Source: Streptomyces formicae (lineage in GTDB: Bacteria; Actinomycetota; Actinomycetes; Streptomycetales; Streptomycetaceae). Taken from it: a DNA stretch of 64,000 bases. The stretch covers positions 806,001 to 870,000 of the forward strand of contig NZ_CP022685.1 of assembly GCF_002556545.1 (NCBI RefSeq), written 5' to 3'. Under the pieces are notes generated by a model. That model did not search any database, was not told where the DNA came from, and saw only the letters and a list, made by a program, of their open reading frames with translations. A program made the translations under genes and the position numbers. Of this stretch, positions 31,620 to 41,198 are shown piece by piece. Position 1 is the first letter of the stretch; the number at the start of each line of letters is the position of its first letter.

Positions 31620-33299
31620 ATGCCCCGACCCGCCCTGCTCGCCCACGACATCGTCCACGGCTTCGGCGGCCGACGCGTACTCGACGGTGTTTCCCTGACC
31701 GCGTCCCCCGGCCACCGCATCGGCCTGATCGGCGAGAACGGCGTCGGCAAGTCCACCCTCCTCAGGGTGATCGCGGGCGCCGACGAACCCGACGCGGGCA
31801 GCGTCACCCGCCCGGGCGACCTCGGCTTCCTCCATCAGGAGATGCCGTTCGACGCCGCGTCGACCATCTCCGTCGTACTGGACGAGGCGCTGCGCGAGGC
31901 CCGTGAGGACCTCGCCGAGTTGGAGCGGCTCGGCACGGAGCTCGCGCGGGTCCCCGAGGACGACCCCGGCCACCGGGCGCTCCTCGACGCCTACGGCAAG
32001 CGCCTGGAGCAGGCACAGGACCGCGAGTCCTGGGACGCCGACCGGCGCGCGGCCCTCGTCCTCGACGGCCTCGGTATCGGCTCGCTCGGGCACGACCGCA
32101 CGCTCGGCTCGCTCTCCGGCGGGCAGCGCGGCAGGCTCGCCCTGGCCGCGCTGCTTGTCCGACGCCCCTCGGCGCTGGTCCTCGACGAGCCGACCAACCA
32201 CCTCGACGACAGCGCCGCCGCCTTCCTGGAGGAGCAGCTCCGCGGCCTGCCGGGCACCGTGGTGGCCGCCAGCCACGACCGGGCGTTCCTCGACGCCGTC
32301 TGCACCGACCTCATCGACCTCGACCCGGCCGTGGCAGGACCGGTCCGCCACGGCGGCGACTACAGCTCCTACCTCGCCGAGAAACATGCCGAGCGGGAGC
32401 GCTGGGAGCGGCGGTACGCCGATGAGCAGCAGGAGCTCGACGAGCTGCGCCGCTCGGCAGGTGTGACCGCGCGCCGGGTCGCGCCTGACCGGGGGCCGCG
32501 CGACAGCGAGAAGATGGGGTACGGCCATCGGGCGGGCCGGGTGCAGAGCCAGATCTCCCGCCGGGTCCGCAACGCCACGCGCCGCCTCGACGAGCTGGAG
32601 CGCGCCCAAGTCGCCGAGCCCCCGCGCCCGTTGCGGTTCGCGGCCGCGGCGCTCACCGCGGCGGCGGAGGTGGACCAGGAGAAGGCGGAAGGTACGCGGC
32701 CCCTGGCATCGCTGCGGAACGTGCGCGTGCCGGGTCGGCTCTCGATGGCCGCCCTGGAGGTGTCGGCGACCGACCGGCTGCTGGTCACCGGCGGCAACGG
32801 CGCGGGCAAGTCGACGCTGCTCGCCGTGCTCGCCGGACACCTCGCGGCCGAGGGCGAGGTGCGTCGGCGGCGCCACCTCACGGTGGGGTTGCTCACCCAG
32901 GACACCGTGTTCGAGAGGGCCGAGCGCACGGCCCGAGACACCTATGAGCTGTCCCTGGGAGCGGGACCGGCCGATGAGGTGCCGCTCGCCTCGCTCGGTC
33001 TGCTGCACGCGGCGGACCTGGACAAACCCGTCGGTCAACTCTCCGTCGGGCAGCGCCGACGGCTCGCGCTGGCCCTGCTCATGGCCCGTCCGCCGCAGTT
33101 GCTGCTGCTCGACGAGCCCACGAACCATCTCTCTCCACGCCTGTGTGACGAACTGGAGGACGCCCTGGGGACAGGACCCGGCGCCATCGTCCTCGCGAGC
33201 CACGACCGTTGGCTCCGGCAACGGTGGCAGGGGCGCGAAGTCCGGCTCCGGGCCTCCCGCATGAGTACCATGCGCAACACATTCGTAGAGAGGGAGTGA
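31620..33299 (+). CDS. ABC-F family ATPase, streptomycete resistance type
   Basis: Predicted soluble twin-ATPase of 559 residues. Cassette 1 has GENGVGKST, LSGGQRGRLALA and LVLDEPTNHLD; the linker region is basic and helical; cassette 2 has GGNGAGKST, a variant signature LSVGQ and LLLDEPTNHLS. The order and length resemble the TlrC/OleB/SrmB-type proteins of macrolide producers. AGGAG precedes the ATG. It differs clearly from the upstream ABC-F protein, so the pair is not a recent duplication. The next gene starts four bases after its stop, implying one transcript. Confidence 0.93.
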   Translation: MPRPALLAHDIVHGFGGRRVLDGVSLTASPGHRIGLIGENGVGKSTLLRVIAGADEPDAGSVTRPGDLGFLHQEMPFDAASTISVVLDEALREAREDLAELERLGTELARVPEDDPGHRALLDAYGKRLEQAQDRESWDADRRAALVLDGLGIGSLGHDRTLGSLSGGQRGRLALAALLVRRPSALVLDEPTNHLDDSAAAFLEEQLRGLPGTVVAASHDRAFLDAVCTDLIDLDPAVAGPVRHGGDYSSYLAEKHAERERWERRYADEQQELDELRRSAGVTARRVAPDRGPRDSEKMGYGHRAGRVQSQISRRVRNATRRLDELERAQVAEPPRPLRFAAAALTAAAEVDQEKAEGTRPLASLRNVRVPGRLSMAALEVSATDRLLVTGGNGAGKSTLLAVLAGHLAAEGEVRRRRHLTVGLLTQDTVFERAERTARDTYELSLGAGPADEVPLASLGLLHAADLDKPVGQLSVGQRRRLALALLMARPPQLLLLDEPTNHLSPRLCDELEDALGTGPGAIVLASHDRWLRQRWQGREVRLRASRMSTMRNTFVERE

Positions 33300-33302
33300 A
33301 CG

Positions 33303-33992
33303 ATGGTGGACAGCCAGTCAGTCGCCAACCTCAGGTCGCGATACGTGGAACAGGTCGCGTCGGATCTGGAAGAGAACCGCAGGCGTCAGGAGGAGCTGGC
33401 GCAGCGGATCGAACTCCTCAAGCAGGAGGAAACACTGCTGGCGGACATCCTCAACCTCACCGAGCGGTACGAGGGTTTGACGGATGCCGCGCTTCTGCCG
33501 AAGCAGGCGCAGGAAGAGCCTTCGGTCGCGAAGGCGAAGCGGCGCAACGACACGGGAGGCGACGCGCGGTCCTCGGCGTCGAACGGGGCAGCGCCGCCCA
33601 CGGGTGCCAAGGCGAACAAGAGTCCCAAGACGAAGGCCGGAGCGAGCGCAGCGAAGGGCAAGGGGAAGCCCGACACGAAGAGCGACACGAAGAGCGAGGC
33701 GGCGCCCGGCGCGAAGTCCAGCCCGAAGCCCGCCCCGAAGTCCCGCGCGAAGGCGGCGCCGCGTCAACCCCTCCTCGGAGACGTGCTGTTGGAGCTGCTC
33801 TCCGGCTACACCGAACCCCGGCTCGCCCAGGAACTCCGCAACGAGCTCCTGGAGAAGCACCCGAGCCGCAACCCCACCCCGCAGGTGGTGCGCAACACGC
33901 TCGAATCCCTGGTCGCCAAGGGCCGCGTCCAGCGTCACAAGCAGCAGCGCTCGGTGATGTACACCGTCGTGAAACCGGCCGACGCGGGCTGA
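33303..33992 (+). CDS. Coiled-coil protein with Lys/Ala-rich linker and C-terminal winged helix
   Basis: 229 residues, function not known. Residues 1-65 form a charged coiled coil (LRSRYVEQVASDLEENRRR, QRIELLKQEETLLADI). Residues 75-160 are a low-complexity basic linker of Lys, Ala, Ser and Pro with a KSDTKSD-like repeat, similar to histone-like or DNA-coating tails. The last 70 residues look like a winged helix (PRLAQELRNELLEKHP, RNTLESLVAKGRVQRHKQ). It starts four bases after the ABC-F stop with GGGAG upstream. A DNA-binding role is likely; nucleoid protein or regulator are both open. Confidence 0.8.
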   Translation: MVDSQSVANLRSRYVEQVASDLEENRRRQEELAQRIELLKQEETLLADILNLTERYEGLTDAALLPKQAQEEPSVAKAKRRNDTGGDARSSASNGAAPPTGAKANKSPKTKAGASAAKGKGKPDTKSDTKSEAAPGAKSSPKPAPKSRAKAAPRQPLLGDVLLELLSGYTEPRLAQELRNELLEKHPSRNPTPQVVRNTLESLVAKGRVQRHKQQRSVMYTVVKPADAG

Positions 33993-34102
33993 GGTCCGCC
34001 CGAGGGAGCGTGTCCGGGCCGCTGCCACCTGGTGCACTCGGCGGGAGTGTGCTGAGGTGCAGCAAGCCCGGAACACCCGCCCCGCGCCCTCGGAGAGTGA
34101 CC

Positions 34103-35131
34103 TTGCGCAGCCTGACCTTCGTCATCGGCACGGGCCGCAGCGGCTCCACCGCGCTGTCCCGCATCCTCAGCACCCACCCCGACGTGCTGAGCCTCAACGA
34201 GTACATGGCCTCGGTCGGCGACGCGGCCTTCCCCGAAGGCCGGTTGTCGGGCGCGGAGTTCTGGTGGACCCTCTTCCGGCCGACCCCGTACTTCGCGAAC
34301 ATGATCCGCAGCGGGCTGCTGATGCCGGAGTTCCTCTACACCCGGCGCCCGGGACGGTACACGGCGCGGACCACGGGCATTCCCGCGCTCTCCCTCATGG
34401 TGCTCCCCCACCTCACCGACGACCCCGACGGGCTGCTCGACGAACTCCGCGCCTCGGTCACCGACTGGCCCGACCGCTCCGCCGCCGAGCATCACGAAGC
34501 GCTCTTCGCCTGGCTCGGCGCGCGGTTCGGCCGCACCGCCGTCGTGGAGCGCTCCGGGTACTCGACGGGCTGGGCTCCGGGGCTGCGGGAGACCTTCCCG
34601 TACGCGAAGTTCGTGCATCTGCACCGGGACGGCCCCGACTGCGCGCTCTCCATGAGCCGCCACGTCGGGTACCGCACGATCACACTGATCCGGGAGATCA
34701 GGGAGCGGACGGGTGTCGCGGACTTCGCCGAGCTGACGGCCGAACACGTGCGCGCCCTGCCGCCGGAGCTGGCTCCGCTGCTCGCCGGGAGCTTCGACCC
34801 CGCGCTCGTACGGGACCGGGAGTTCCCGCTGCACAGGTTCGGTGCCCTGTGGTCCGAACTCGTCGCCGACGGCGTCCGGTTCATCGACGCCCTGCCTGTC
34901 GGTCAGGGCGCCACACTCGCCTACGAGGAACTGCTCGACGCACCCCGCGAGGAACTCACCCGACTCGCCGCCTTCATCGGGGTCGAGCCCCTCCCCCGGT
35001 GGCTGGACGACGCCTGCGCCCAGCTCGACGGCAGCCGCAGGGGCTCCGCCGCGAAGGAGCTGACGGCCGCCGAGTTCGACGGGCTCAAGGAGAGCTGCGC
35101 ACCGGGCACACGTGCGTTGTCGGCGCGGTAG
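34103..35131 (+). CDS. Sulfotransferase-family protein (PAPS-dependent type)
   Basis: Predicted sulfotransferase of 342 residues. The N-terminus has the PAPS-binding P-loop variant FVIGTGRSGSTALSRIL, and further down is VERSGYSTGW plus VHLHRDGPDCALSMSRH, matching the 3'-phosphate-binding part of the family. The TTG at 34103 has GGAG seven bases upstream and starts the protein two residues before the first strand; a GTG at 34097 in the same frame lacks proper spacing. The acceptor substrate is unknown, and no cluster neighbour suggests one. Confidence 0.85.
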   Translation: MRSLTFVIGTGRSGSTALSRILSTHPDVLSLNEYMASVGDAAFPEGRLSGAEFWWTLFRPTPYFANMIRSGLLMPEFLYTRRPGRYTARTTGIPALSLMVLPHLTDDPDGLLDELRASVTDWPDRSAAEHHEALFAWLGARFGRTAVVERSGYSTGWAPGLRETFPYAKFVHLHRDGPDCALSMSRHVGYRTITLIREIRERTGVADFAELTAEHVRALPPELAPLLAGSFDPALVRDREFPLHRFGALWSELVADGVRFIDALPVGQGATLAYEELLDAPREELTRLAAFIGVEPLPRWLDDACAQLDGSRRGSAAKELTAAEFDGLKESCAPGTRALSAR

Positions 35132-35313
35132 GGACCGTGTCGCGCCGGGACACGTGGCGGCCGCGTAAACCACGGCGGTAGCCAATGTCCACCTGTCGCT
35201 GTACGCGGCCGCGCGGCGACGGGGATAGCGTCGGGGCCCCACTTGCGCGCGCCCTGTCGGCCCCCACACGACGGCGCGGCACACCCATGAGCGTCGAACC
35301 GATCGGGGAACCC

Positions 35314-36444
35314 ATGCGTCGATCCGTTTCCACCGTCAAATCCTGGCTGGCAGCAGCCGCGTTGGGCGTCGGCCTCGCCTTCGTCGGACTGCCCGCCCCC
35401 GCCGCGTCCGCGGCCGCCGTCAGTTGCCCGGACCTCGGCACGGGCGACTCCAACGGCCTGGACATGCGGTACTGGCGCCCGTCGCCCGACGGGCTCGTCT
35501 GCGAGGCGGAGTTCACCTCGGACGCCCTCTTCACCGCGCGCGGGCCGGGGGCGCCCCAGATCGATCCCGTGCGCAGACCCGTGCGCGTGCGCGTCCACCT
35601 GCCCGCGGACTACGACCCGTCCGCCCGCTACCCCGTGCTCTATCTCCTGCACGGCGGGGCCGCCGACTACGAGCAGTGGTCAAGTGGCGGCGGTGACATC
35701 ACCCGGAGCGTCAAAGAGGCCGGGTTCAAGGGCATCGTGGTGATGCCCGAGGGCGGCAAGGTCGGCTTCTACTCCGACTGGCCCGGCTACACGTACGGCA
35801 ACTTCACACCCCAGTGGGAGACCTTCCACATCAAGCAGTTGGTGCCCTGGATCGACGCGCACTTCGCCACGTCCGGCGAGCGCGCCGTCGCCGGTATGTC
35901 GATGGGCGGCTTCGGCGCCCTGAAGTACGCGGCCCAACACCCGGACATCTTCAGTGCCGTGGGTGCCTTCTCCGGCGGCACGGACCTCCGTCGCCCCGAC
36001 CACCAGGAGATCATCAACAACGGCACCACCCTCTACGGGGCACGTTTCTGGTGGCACGGCGCGGGCGCCGACCTCGGGAACTTCTGGAAATACCTCTTCC
36101 CCGGCAACCCCGACGCGCTGCGGCGCACGGAGCTGGTCTTCGGACCGCAGTCCGGCTGGCCCTCGTTCAACCCCGCCCAGGTCGCCGAGACGCGCCCCGC
36201 CGCCTACCGCTCGTACGGCGGCAAGATGGCGCTCTACAGCGGTCGCGCCGAGGACCCGTACGTCTGGAACACCGAACTCCACAAGACCCTGAAGCGGCAG
36301 AACGTCTCCCACCTGTACTGCTCGGGCCCCGACGGACACGACTTCACGACCTGGACCCCGGCGCTGAAGCACTTCCTCCGGTTCGCGTACGGGACCGCGT
36401 CCACAGCGTGCCCGGACAGCGGCGGCTGGCGGCAGGAGCAGTGA
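35314..36444 (+). CDS. Secreted esterase of the antigen 85/esterase D type
   Basis: Predicted extracellular alpha/beta hydrolase of 376 residues with a clear signal peptide (SWLAAAALGVGLAFVGL, cleavage after AASA). The nucleophile is in GMSMGGFGALK, the catalytic His in GPDGHDFTTW, and VLYLLHGG gives the oxyanion region. The ATG at 35314 has GGGGA upstream and begins the signal peptide directly; an in-frame ATG at 35287 is less likely. Homologous folds act as mycolyl- or acyl-esterases; the natural substrate here is not evident. It stands alone between the sulfotransferase and methyltransferase genes. Confidence 0.92.
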   Translation: MRRSVSTVKSWLAAAALGVGLAFVGLPAPAASAAAVSCPDLGTGDSNGLDMRYWRPSPDGLVCEAEFTSDALFTARGPGAPQIDPVRRPVRVRVHLPADYDPSARYPVLYLLHGGAADYEQWSSGGGDITRSVKEAGFKGIVVMPEGGKVGFYSDWPGYTYGNFTPQWETFHIKQLVPWIDAHFATSGERAVAGMSMGGFGALKYAAQHPDIFSAVGAFSGGTDLRRPDHQEIINNGTTLYGARFWWHGAGADLGNFWKYLFPGNPDALRRTELVFGPQSGWPSFNPAQVAETRPAAYRSYGGKMALYSGRAEDPYVWNTELHKTLKRQNVSHLYCSGPDGHDFTTWTPALKHFLRFAYGTASTACPDSGGWRQEQ

Positions 36445-36546
36445 GGCACGCGCACGGACCGGGTATCGTCGTCGGCCACTCACCGCGATGATCAGGCCAA
36501 TGCCATAATCGCCGAGGTCCCTGCCGCGCACACGCTGGAGTCACCC

Positions 36547-37332
36547 ATGACGTCACCGTCCTCCGGAAGCCGTATCGACACGAGCAGGGCGCATCCGGCG
36601 CGCGTCTACGACTGGCTGCTGGGCGGCAAGGACAACTATCCGGTCGACCAGGAGGTGGCGGAGAAGCTGCCGAAGGAGGCCCGGCTCAACGCCATGCGCA
36701 ACCGGGCCTTCATGCACCGGGCGGCGGCCTGGCTCGCGGGCAACGGGATCGACCAGTTCCTCGACATCGGCACGGGCATCCCGACCGAGCCGAACCTGCA
36801 CCAGATCGTGCAGGGCATCGTGCCGTCGGCGCGGATCGCCTACGCCGACAACGACCCCATCGTGCTGCGGCACGCGGAGGCGCTGCTCGTCAGCAGCCGC
36901 GAGGGCGCCACCGACTACATCGAGGCGGATGTGCGCCGGCCCGACGCCATCCTCGAACACGCCCGTACGTTCCTGGACTTCTCGCGGCCCGTCGCGCTCT
37001 CGATGATCGCGCTGATGCACTTCATCACCGACGAGGAGGACCCCTACGGGCTCACGCGGACGCTGGTCGACGCGCTGCCCTCCGGGAGTTACCTGATGTT
37101 CTCGCACGGCACCACCGATGAGCACCCGCACCTCGTGAAGTCGGTGACGACCACCTACCGCAAGGGCGAGATTCCGTTGCGGATGCGGACGCGTGCCGAG
37201 GTCGAGCCGTTCTTCGAGGGGCTCGACCTGCTGGACCCGGGGCTCGTCACCGCGACCAAGTGGTACAAGGACTCCCCGGCGCCCACCGAGGAGCTGAGCG
37301 GCTTCTACGTGGGCGTCGCCCGGGTGCCGTAG
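36547..37332 (+). CDS. SAM-dependent methyltransferase, DUF574 family
   Basis: 261 residues, of the actinobacterial family known as DUF574 (S-adenosyl methyltransferase). It opens with the typical RIDTSRAHPARVYDWLLGG and KDNYPVD, followed by the SAM-binding motif FLDIGTGIPTEPNLH and a YADNDPIV acidic loop. GGAG lies seven bases before the ATG. Streptomyces genomes carry many copies; substrates are unknown and the family is not tied to one pathway. The gene is monocistronic by spacing. Confidence 0.94.
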   Translation: MTSPSSGSRIDTSRAHPARVYDWLLGGKDNYPVDQEVAEKLPKEARLNAMRNRAFMHRAAAWLAGNGIDQFLDIGTGIPTEPNLHQIVQGIVPSARIAYADNDPIVLRHAEALLVSSREGATDYIEADVRRPDAILEHARTFLDFSRPVALSMIALMHFITDEEDPYGLTRTLVDALPSGSYLMFSHGTTDEHPHLVKSVTTTYRKGEIPLRMRTRAEVEPFFEGLDLLDPGLVTATKWYKDSPAPTEELSGFYVGVARVP

Positions 37333-37491
37333 GCGCCGTACGCAACCCAAGACCTGGCCGACACACCTCAGTTCTTCCTTTCTGAGGACAAAGTATGGAC
37401 GCGCTCCGGGGGCATCCCTACGCTGAGCGTCGCTTTGCCACAGAGATCTGCGTAACCCATGCCGGAATACCGGAACCACGCAGGAGGAAGA

Positions 37492-40400
37492 GTGAAGCCA
37501 CGTCCCAGGCCGCTGTCGGGGCCGCCCCGCCGCAGAGCCCGAAGAGCCCGAAGAGCCCGAAGAGCCGCCGCCGGGTCCACCGGTGTGCTGCTGACCGCTC
37601 TCCTCTGCGGCGGGCTCCTCGCCCCCAGCACCGCCGCGTCCGCCGAGGACCGGCCGCGGCCGTTCGCGGATCTTCCGCCGCAGGAACCCGGCGTCACCTT
37701 ACGGGTGTTCGACGTCCGGACCCCGCTCAAGAAGCTCTGCGACCTCAAGCCCGCGCAGACCCCCAACGTCGACAAGCTGATCCCGGCCGCCGACTGGAAG
37801 TCCACCGAGGGGTTCGGGTTCAGCGACAACTTCGTGTCGCAGATCATCGGCAACCTGAACGTGCCCACAGCGGGCTCGTACGACTTCCGGCTGATCAGCG
37901 ACGACGGCTCCCGGCTCTTCCTCGGCGACCGGCGGGTCATCGACCACGACGGACTGCACGGCGCCGAACCCAAGGACGGCTCGGTCACGCTCAACGCCGG
38001 ACACCAGCCGCTGCGCATCGACCACTTCGACGCGGGCGGCGACCAGCAGGTCACCCTCCAGTGGAAACCGCCGGGGGCCGACGCCTTCACCACCGTGCCG
38101 AACTCCGTGCTGAGCACGGACGCCGATGTCGTACGGGTTACCGCGCCGGGCCGCAAGGAGTGCGAGGGCACGCTCGACACCCCCGGCGACGGCTTGCCGC
38201 TCACCGAGGTCAACCCCGGATACACGCTGACCGACCTGCGCCCCAAGGGCTTCGAGCCGCAGGTGACCGCGATGGACTGGCTGCCCGACGGGCGGCTCGC
38301 GATCTCCACCTGGGGCGGCAGCACCGAGACGAAGGGCGAGGTGTACCTCCTCGACAACGTCACCGGGGACACCGGGCCCGACAAGGTCACGTACAAGAAG
38401 ATCGCCGACGGGCTCAAGGAGCCGATGGGCATCACGTACGCGGACGGGAAGCTGTACGTGTCGGAGAAGCACCAGCTGACCGAGTTGAACGACACGAACG
38501 GCGACGACGTCGCCGACGAGAAGCGGAAGATCGCCGCATGGCCGTACGGCGGGAACTTCCACGAGTTCGCCTTCGGACTGCTCTACGACAAGGGCGACTT
38601 CTATCTGAACCTCTCCGTCGCCATCAACTACGGCGGAGCCACCACCGATCCGCAGCCCGCACCGAACCGCGGCACGACCATCAAGGTCAACAAGGCGACG
38701 GGCAAGGTGAGTTACCTCGCCGGTGGGCTGCGCACCCCGAACGGCATCGGGCGCGGCCCCGGCGGTGACCTGTTCGTCACGGACAACCAGGGCGGCTGGC
38801 TGCCCGCGTCCAAGCTCGTGCACATCAAGCAGGACCGCTTCTTCAACCACTACATGAATCCGGACGGGCCGTACGACGACAAGGCCGTCACCAAGCCGGT
38901 GCTGTGGCTGCCGCAGAACGAGATCGCCAACTCGCCCAGTACGCCGCTGCGGTTGAGGAAGGGGCCGTTCGCCGGGCAGATGGTCTTCGGCGACGTGACG
39001 TACGGCGGACTCCAGAGGGCCGATCTGGAGAAGGTCGGCGGCGAGTACCAAGGCGCGGTGTTCCGGCACACCCAGGGCCTGGAGTCGGGGATCACCCGGA
39101 TCAGCGAGGGCCCCGACGGCGCGATCTACACCGGTGGCCTGGGCGCCGACGGCAACTGGGGCCAGGCGGGCAAGCTCCGCTTCGGCCTGCAGAAGCTGAC
39201 GCCGAACGGCAGGACGGCCTTCGACGTCAAGACGATGCGCGCCACCCGCGACGGCTTCGAACTCACCTACACCAATCCCCTGTCGGAGGAGACCGCGGCC
39301 AAGCTGACCAAGGGCGCGTACGCGGTCGAGCAGTGGCGCTACGTGCCGACGCCCGCGTACGGCGGCCCGAAGGTCGACGAGGAGTCGCTGCCGGTGGCGT
39401 CGGCGCGGCTCTCCGAGGACCGCCGCAAGGTGACGCTGACCATCCCGGGCCTGAAGTCGGACCGTGTGGTGCACGTCCGTTCACCCCGCCCGTTCTCGTC
39501 GTCCGAGGGCGAGCAACTGTGGTCCACCGAGGCCTGGTACACCCTGAACGCCAAGCCGGGGCCGCCGGAGCCCGTCACCACCTACGACGCCGAGTCCGCC
39601 AAGCTGTCGGGGGGCGCGGCCATCGACACGGAGCACGCCGGATACACCGGTGGCGGTTTCGTGGACGGCTTCGGCGACAAGGGCGCGCGGGCCGCCTTCG
39701 ACGTCGTGGTCGACAAGAAGGGTTCGTACGACGTGGGCCTGCGCTACGCGAACGGCCCGCATCCCGCCCCCGGCACCAAGACGATCGGGGTCAGCGTCAA
39801 CGGCGGCCCGGCGCGTCGGACGAGTCTGCCGTCCACCGGCGAGTGGAAACGCTGGTCCACCAAGACCGAGCGGCTCGACCTGCGCAAGGGCCACAACACG
39901 CTCACCTACGTCGTGGGGCCCGAGGACACCGGCCACGTGAACCTCGACGCGCTGGACGTGCGCAGGCCCGGCAGCAGGATCGACCTCTTCTCGGGCGGCA
40001 GCGCCGCCACCGCCTGGCAGCACTCCGACGGGCGCGCCCCCGAGTGGCCGCACACCGCGGAGAAATCGATGGAGGTCTGCTGCGGCGATCTGCGCACCAA
40101 GCAGCACTTCGAGGACTTCACGCTGCACGTCGAGTTCCGGGTGCCGAAGCTGCCGGACGACGTCACCGGGCAGGACCGGGGCAACAGCGGGGTCTACCTC
40201 CAGGAACGGTACGAGGTGCAGATCCTGGACTCGTACGGCGTGGCGAAGCTCGCGAACAACGAGGCGGGGGCGATCTATCTGAAGAAGGCCGCCGACCTCA
40301 ACGCGTCCACGGCGCCGGAGACCTGGCAGACGTACGACATCACCTTCCGCGCCGCCCGCTTCGACGCGGCGGGGAAGAAGACGTCGGACGCCCGGATCAC

Positions 40401-40566
40401 GGTGGTGTGGAACGGGAAGAAGGTCCACGACGACGTCGCCGTCGACGGTCCGACGGGCGCGGGTGACCCGGAGTCGGCGGCGGCCGGTGCCATCCGCCTT
40501 CAGGACCACGGCAACAAGGTTCGCTTCCGCGACGTGTGGGTGGAGCCGCTGGAGCCGCTCACTTGA
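37492..40566 (+). CDS. Large secreted PA14 / sugar dehydrogenase / CBM / DUF1080 protein
   Basis: Predicted exported carbohydrate-active protein of 1024 residues. The N-terminus is very basic ([12 protein letters not shown], encoded by a 9-base tandem repeat) and leads to a signal segment ending PSTAASA. Then come a PA14-like domain (about 55-215), a glucose/sorbosone-dehydrogenase-like beta-propeller (about 230-660), a CBM6/35-like module (about 690-820) and a C-terminal DUF1080 (3-keto-glycoside hydrolase or lectin fold, DRGNSGVYLQERYEVQILDSYG). The GTG at 37492 has AGGAGGAAG upstream. Codon 70 (37699-37701) is TTA, so it should need the bldA tRNA. Confidence 0.9.
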   Translation: MKPRPRPLSGPPRRRARRARRARRAAAGSTGVLLTALLCGGLLAPSTAASAEDRPRPFADLPPQEPGVTLRVFDVRTPLKKLCDLKPAQTPNVDKLIPAADWKSTEGFGFSDNFVSQIIGNLNVPTAGSYDFRLISDDGSRLFLGDRRVIDHDGLHGAEPKDGSVTLNAGHQPLRIDHFDAGGDQQVTLQWKPPGADAFTTVPNSVLSTDADVVRVTAPGRKECEGTLDTPGDGLPLTEVNPGYTLTDLRPKGFEPQVTAMDWLPDGRLAISTWGGSTETKGEVYLLDNVTGDTGPDKVTYKKIADGLKEPMGITYADGKLYVSEKHQLTELNDTNGDDVADEKRKIAAWPYGGNFHEFAFGLLYDKGDFYLNLSVAINYGGATTDPQPAPNRGTTIKVNKATGKVSYLAGGLRTPNGIGRGPGGDLFVTDNQGGWLPASKLVHIKQDRFFNHYMNPDGPYDDKAVTKPVLWLPQNEIANSPSTPLRLRKGPFAGQMVFGDVTYGGLQRADLEKVGGEYQGAVFRHTQGLESGITRISEGPDGAIYTGGLGADGNWGQAGKLRFGLQKLTPNGRTAFDVKTMRATRDGFELTYTNPLSEETAAKLTKGAYAVEQWRYVPTPAYGGPKVDEESLPVASARLSEDRRKVTLTIPGLKSDRVVHVRSPRPFSSSEGEQLWSTEAWYTLNAKPGPPEPVTTYDAESAKLSGGAAIDTEHAGYTGGGFVDGFGDKGARAAFDVVVDKKGSYDVGLRYANGPHPAPGTKTIGVSVNGGPARRTSLPSTGEWKRWSTKTERLDLRKGHNTLTYVVGPEDTGHVNLDALDVRRPGSRIDLFSGGSAATAWQHSDGRAPEWPHTAEKSMEVCCGDLRTKQHFEDFTLHVEFRVPKLPDDVTGQDRGNSGVYLQERYEVQILDSYGVAKLANNEAGAIYLKKAADLNASTAPETWQTYDITFRAARFDAAGKKTSDARITVVWNGKKVHDDVAVDGPTGAGDPESAAAGAIRLQDHGNKVRFRDVWVEPLEPLT

Positions 40567-40585
40567 TCGCGGCCGAGGGACCGCT

Positions 40586-40616
40586 CCCCTGCCGACGGTC
40601 CGGTCGTCGGCAGGGG
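40586..40616. terminator. Terminator hairpin between convergent genes
   Basis: Perfect 11-base arms CCCCTGCCGAC and GTCGGCAGGGG with a nine-base loop, 20 bases past the stop of the large secreted protein and before the convergent OsmC gene. Confidence 0.8.
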
Positions 40617-40661
40617 TTCCCTCGGTGGGGATTCCCTCGGTGGGGGTTCCCTCGGTGGGGG
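40617..40661. repeat. Three 15-base tandem repeats
   Basis: TTCCCTCGGTGGGGR is repeated three times head to tail between the terminator hairpin and the OsmC stop. It looks like slippage expansion of a terminator-proximal sequence. Confidence 0.85.
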
Positions 40662-40669
40662 TTCGACCG

Positions 40670-41110
40670 TCATCCCCCGGCGAAGAGGGTGGTGCCGTCG
40701 GGGCCCAGCGCCTCGACGCGCGCGCCGTGTTCGACGGTGCGGCTGACGGTGCAGTACTTCTCGTGGGTCAGCCGGATGGCACGCTCCAGTTTCTCGGCGG
40801 CCTGGTCCTCGCCCTCGGCCAGGTCGATCTCGTAGGAGACCCTGAGGACGCCGACGCGGCCGTCGTCCTCGGGCCGGGAGACCGAGTCCACGACGATGCG
40901 CAGCCCGTCGTGTTCGACGGTGCGGGCGGTGCGGTCCACGACGAGTCCGCCGCAGCCGCCGAGCGCGGCGAGGAGGAGTTCGACGGGGGTGAAGGAGGGC
41001 TGGGCCTCCGGGTTGTCGGCGGCGGCGATCCGGACTTCGGCACCCCGGTCGTTGCGGGCTGTCCAGTCGCGTTCGCCATTGCGTACGGTCTCGATGCGGT
41101 AGTCGGCCAT
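40670..41110 (-). CDS. OsmC/Ohr-family protein
   Basis: Predicted cytoplasmic thiol-dependent peroxidase-like protein of 146 residues. The two family cysteines are present in ALGGCGGL and EKYCTVSRTV, with the conserved FTPVELLLAALGG helix. The ATG at 41110 has no clear ribosome site, and a TACCGT -10-like element ends only six bases before it, so a leaderless message is possible. The neighbourhood gives no hint about the substrate. Confidence 0.92.
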   Translation of the reverse strand: MADYRIETVRNGERDWTARNDRGAEVRIAAADNPEAQPSFTPVELLLAALGGCGGLVVDRTARTVEHDGLRIVVDSVSRPEDDGRVGVLRVSYEIDLAEGEDQAAEKLERAIRLTHEKYCTVSRTVEHGARVEALGPDGTTLFAGG

Positions 41111-41198
41111 GGCGGAACGGTAACCAGGGGCGGGCCCGCCACCCCGTAGGCCGGTCCTGTGTGTGTCGGCCAGGTGGCCGGACGCCGGGCCGCGGGGG

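Noticed and set aside
40617..40661. CRISPR-like array
   Set aside because: The three 15-base units are contiguous with no spacers, and no cas genes are present.
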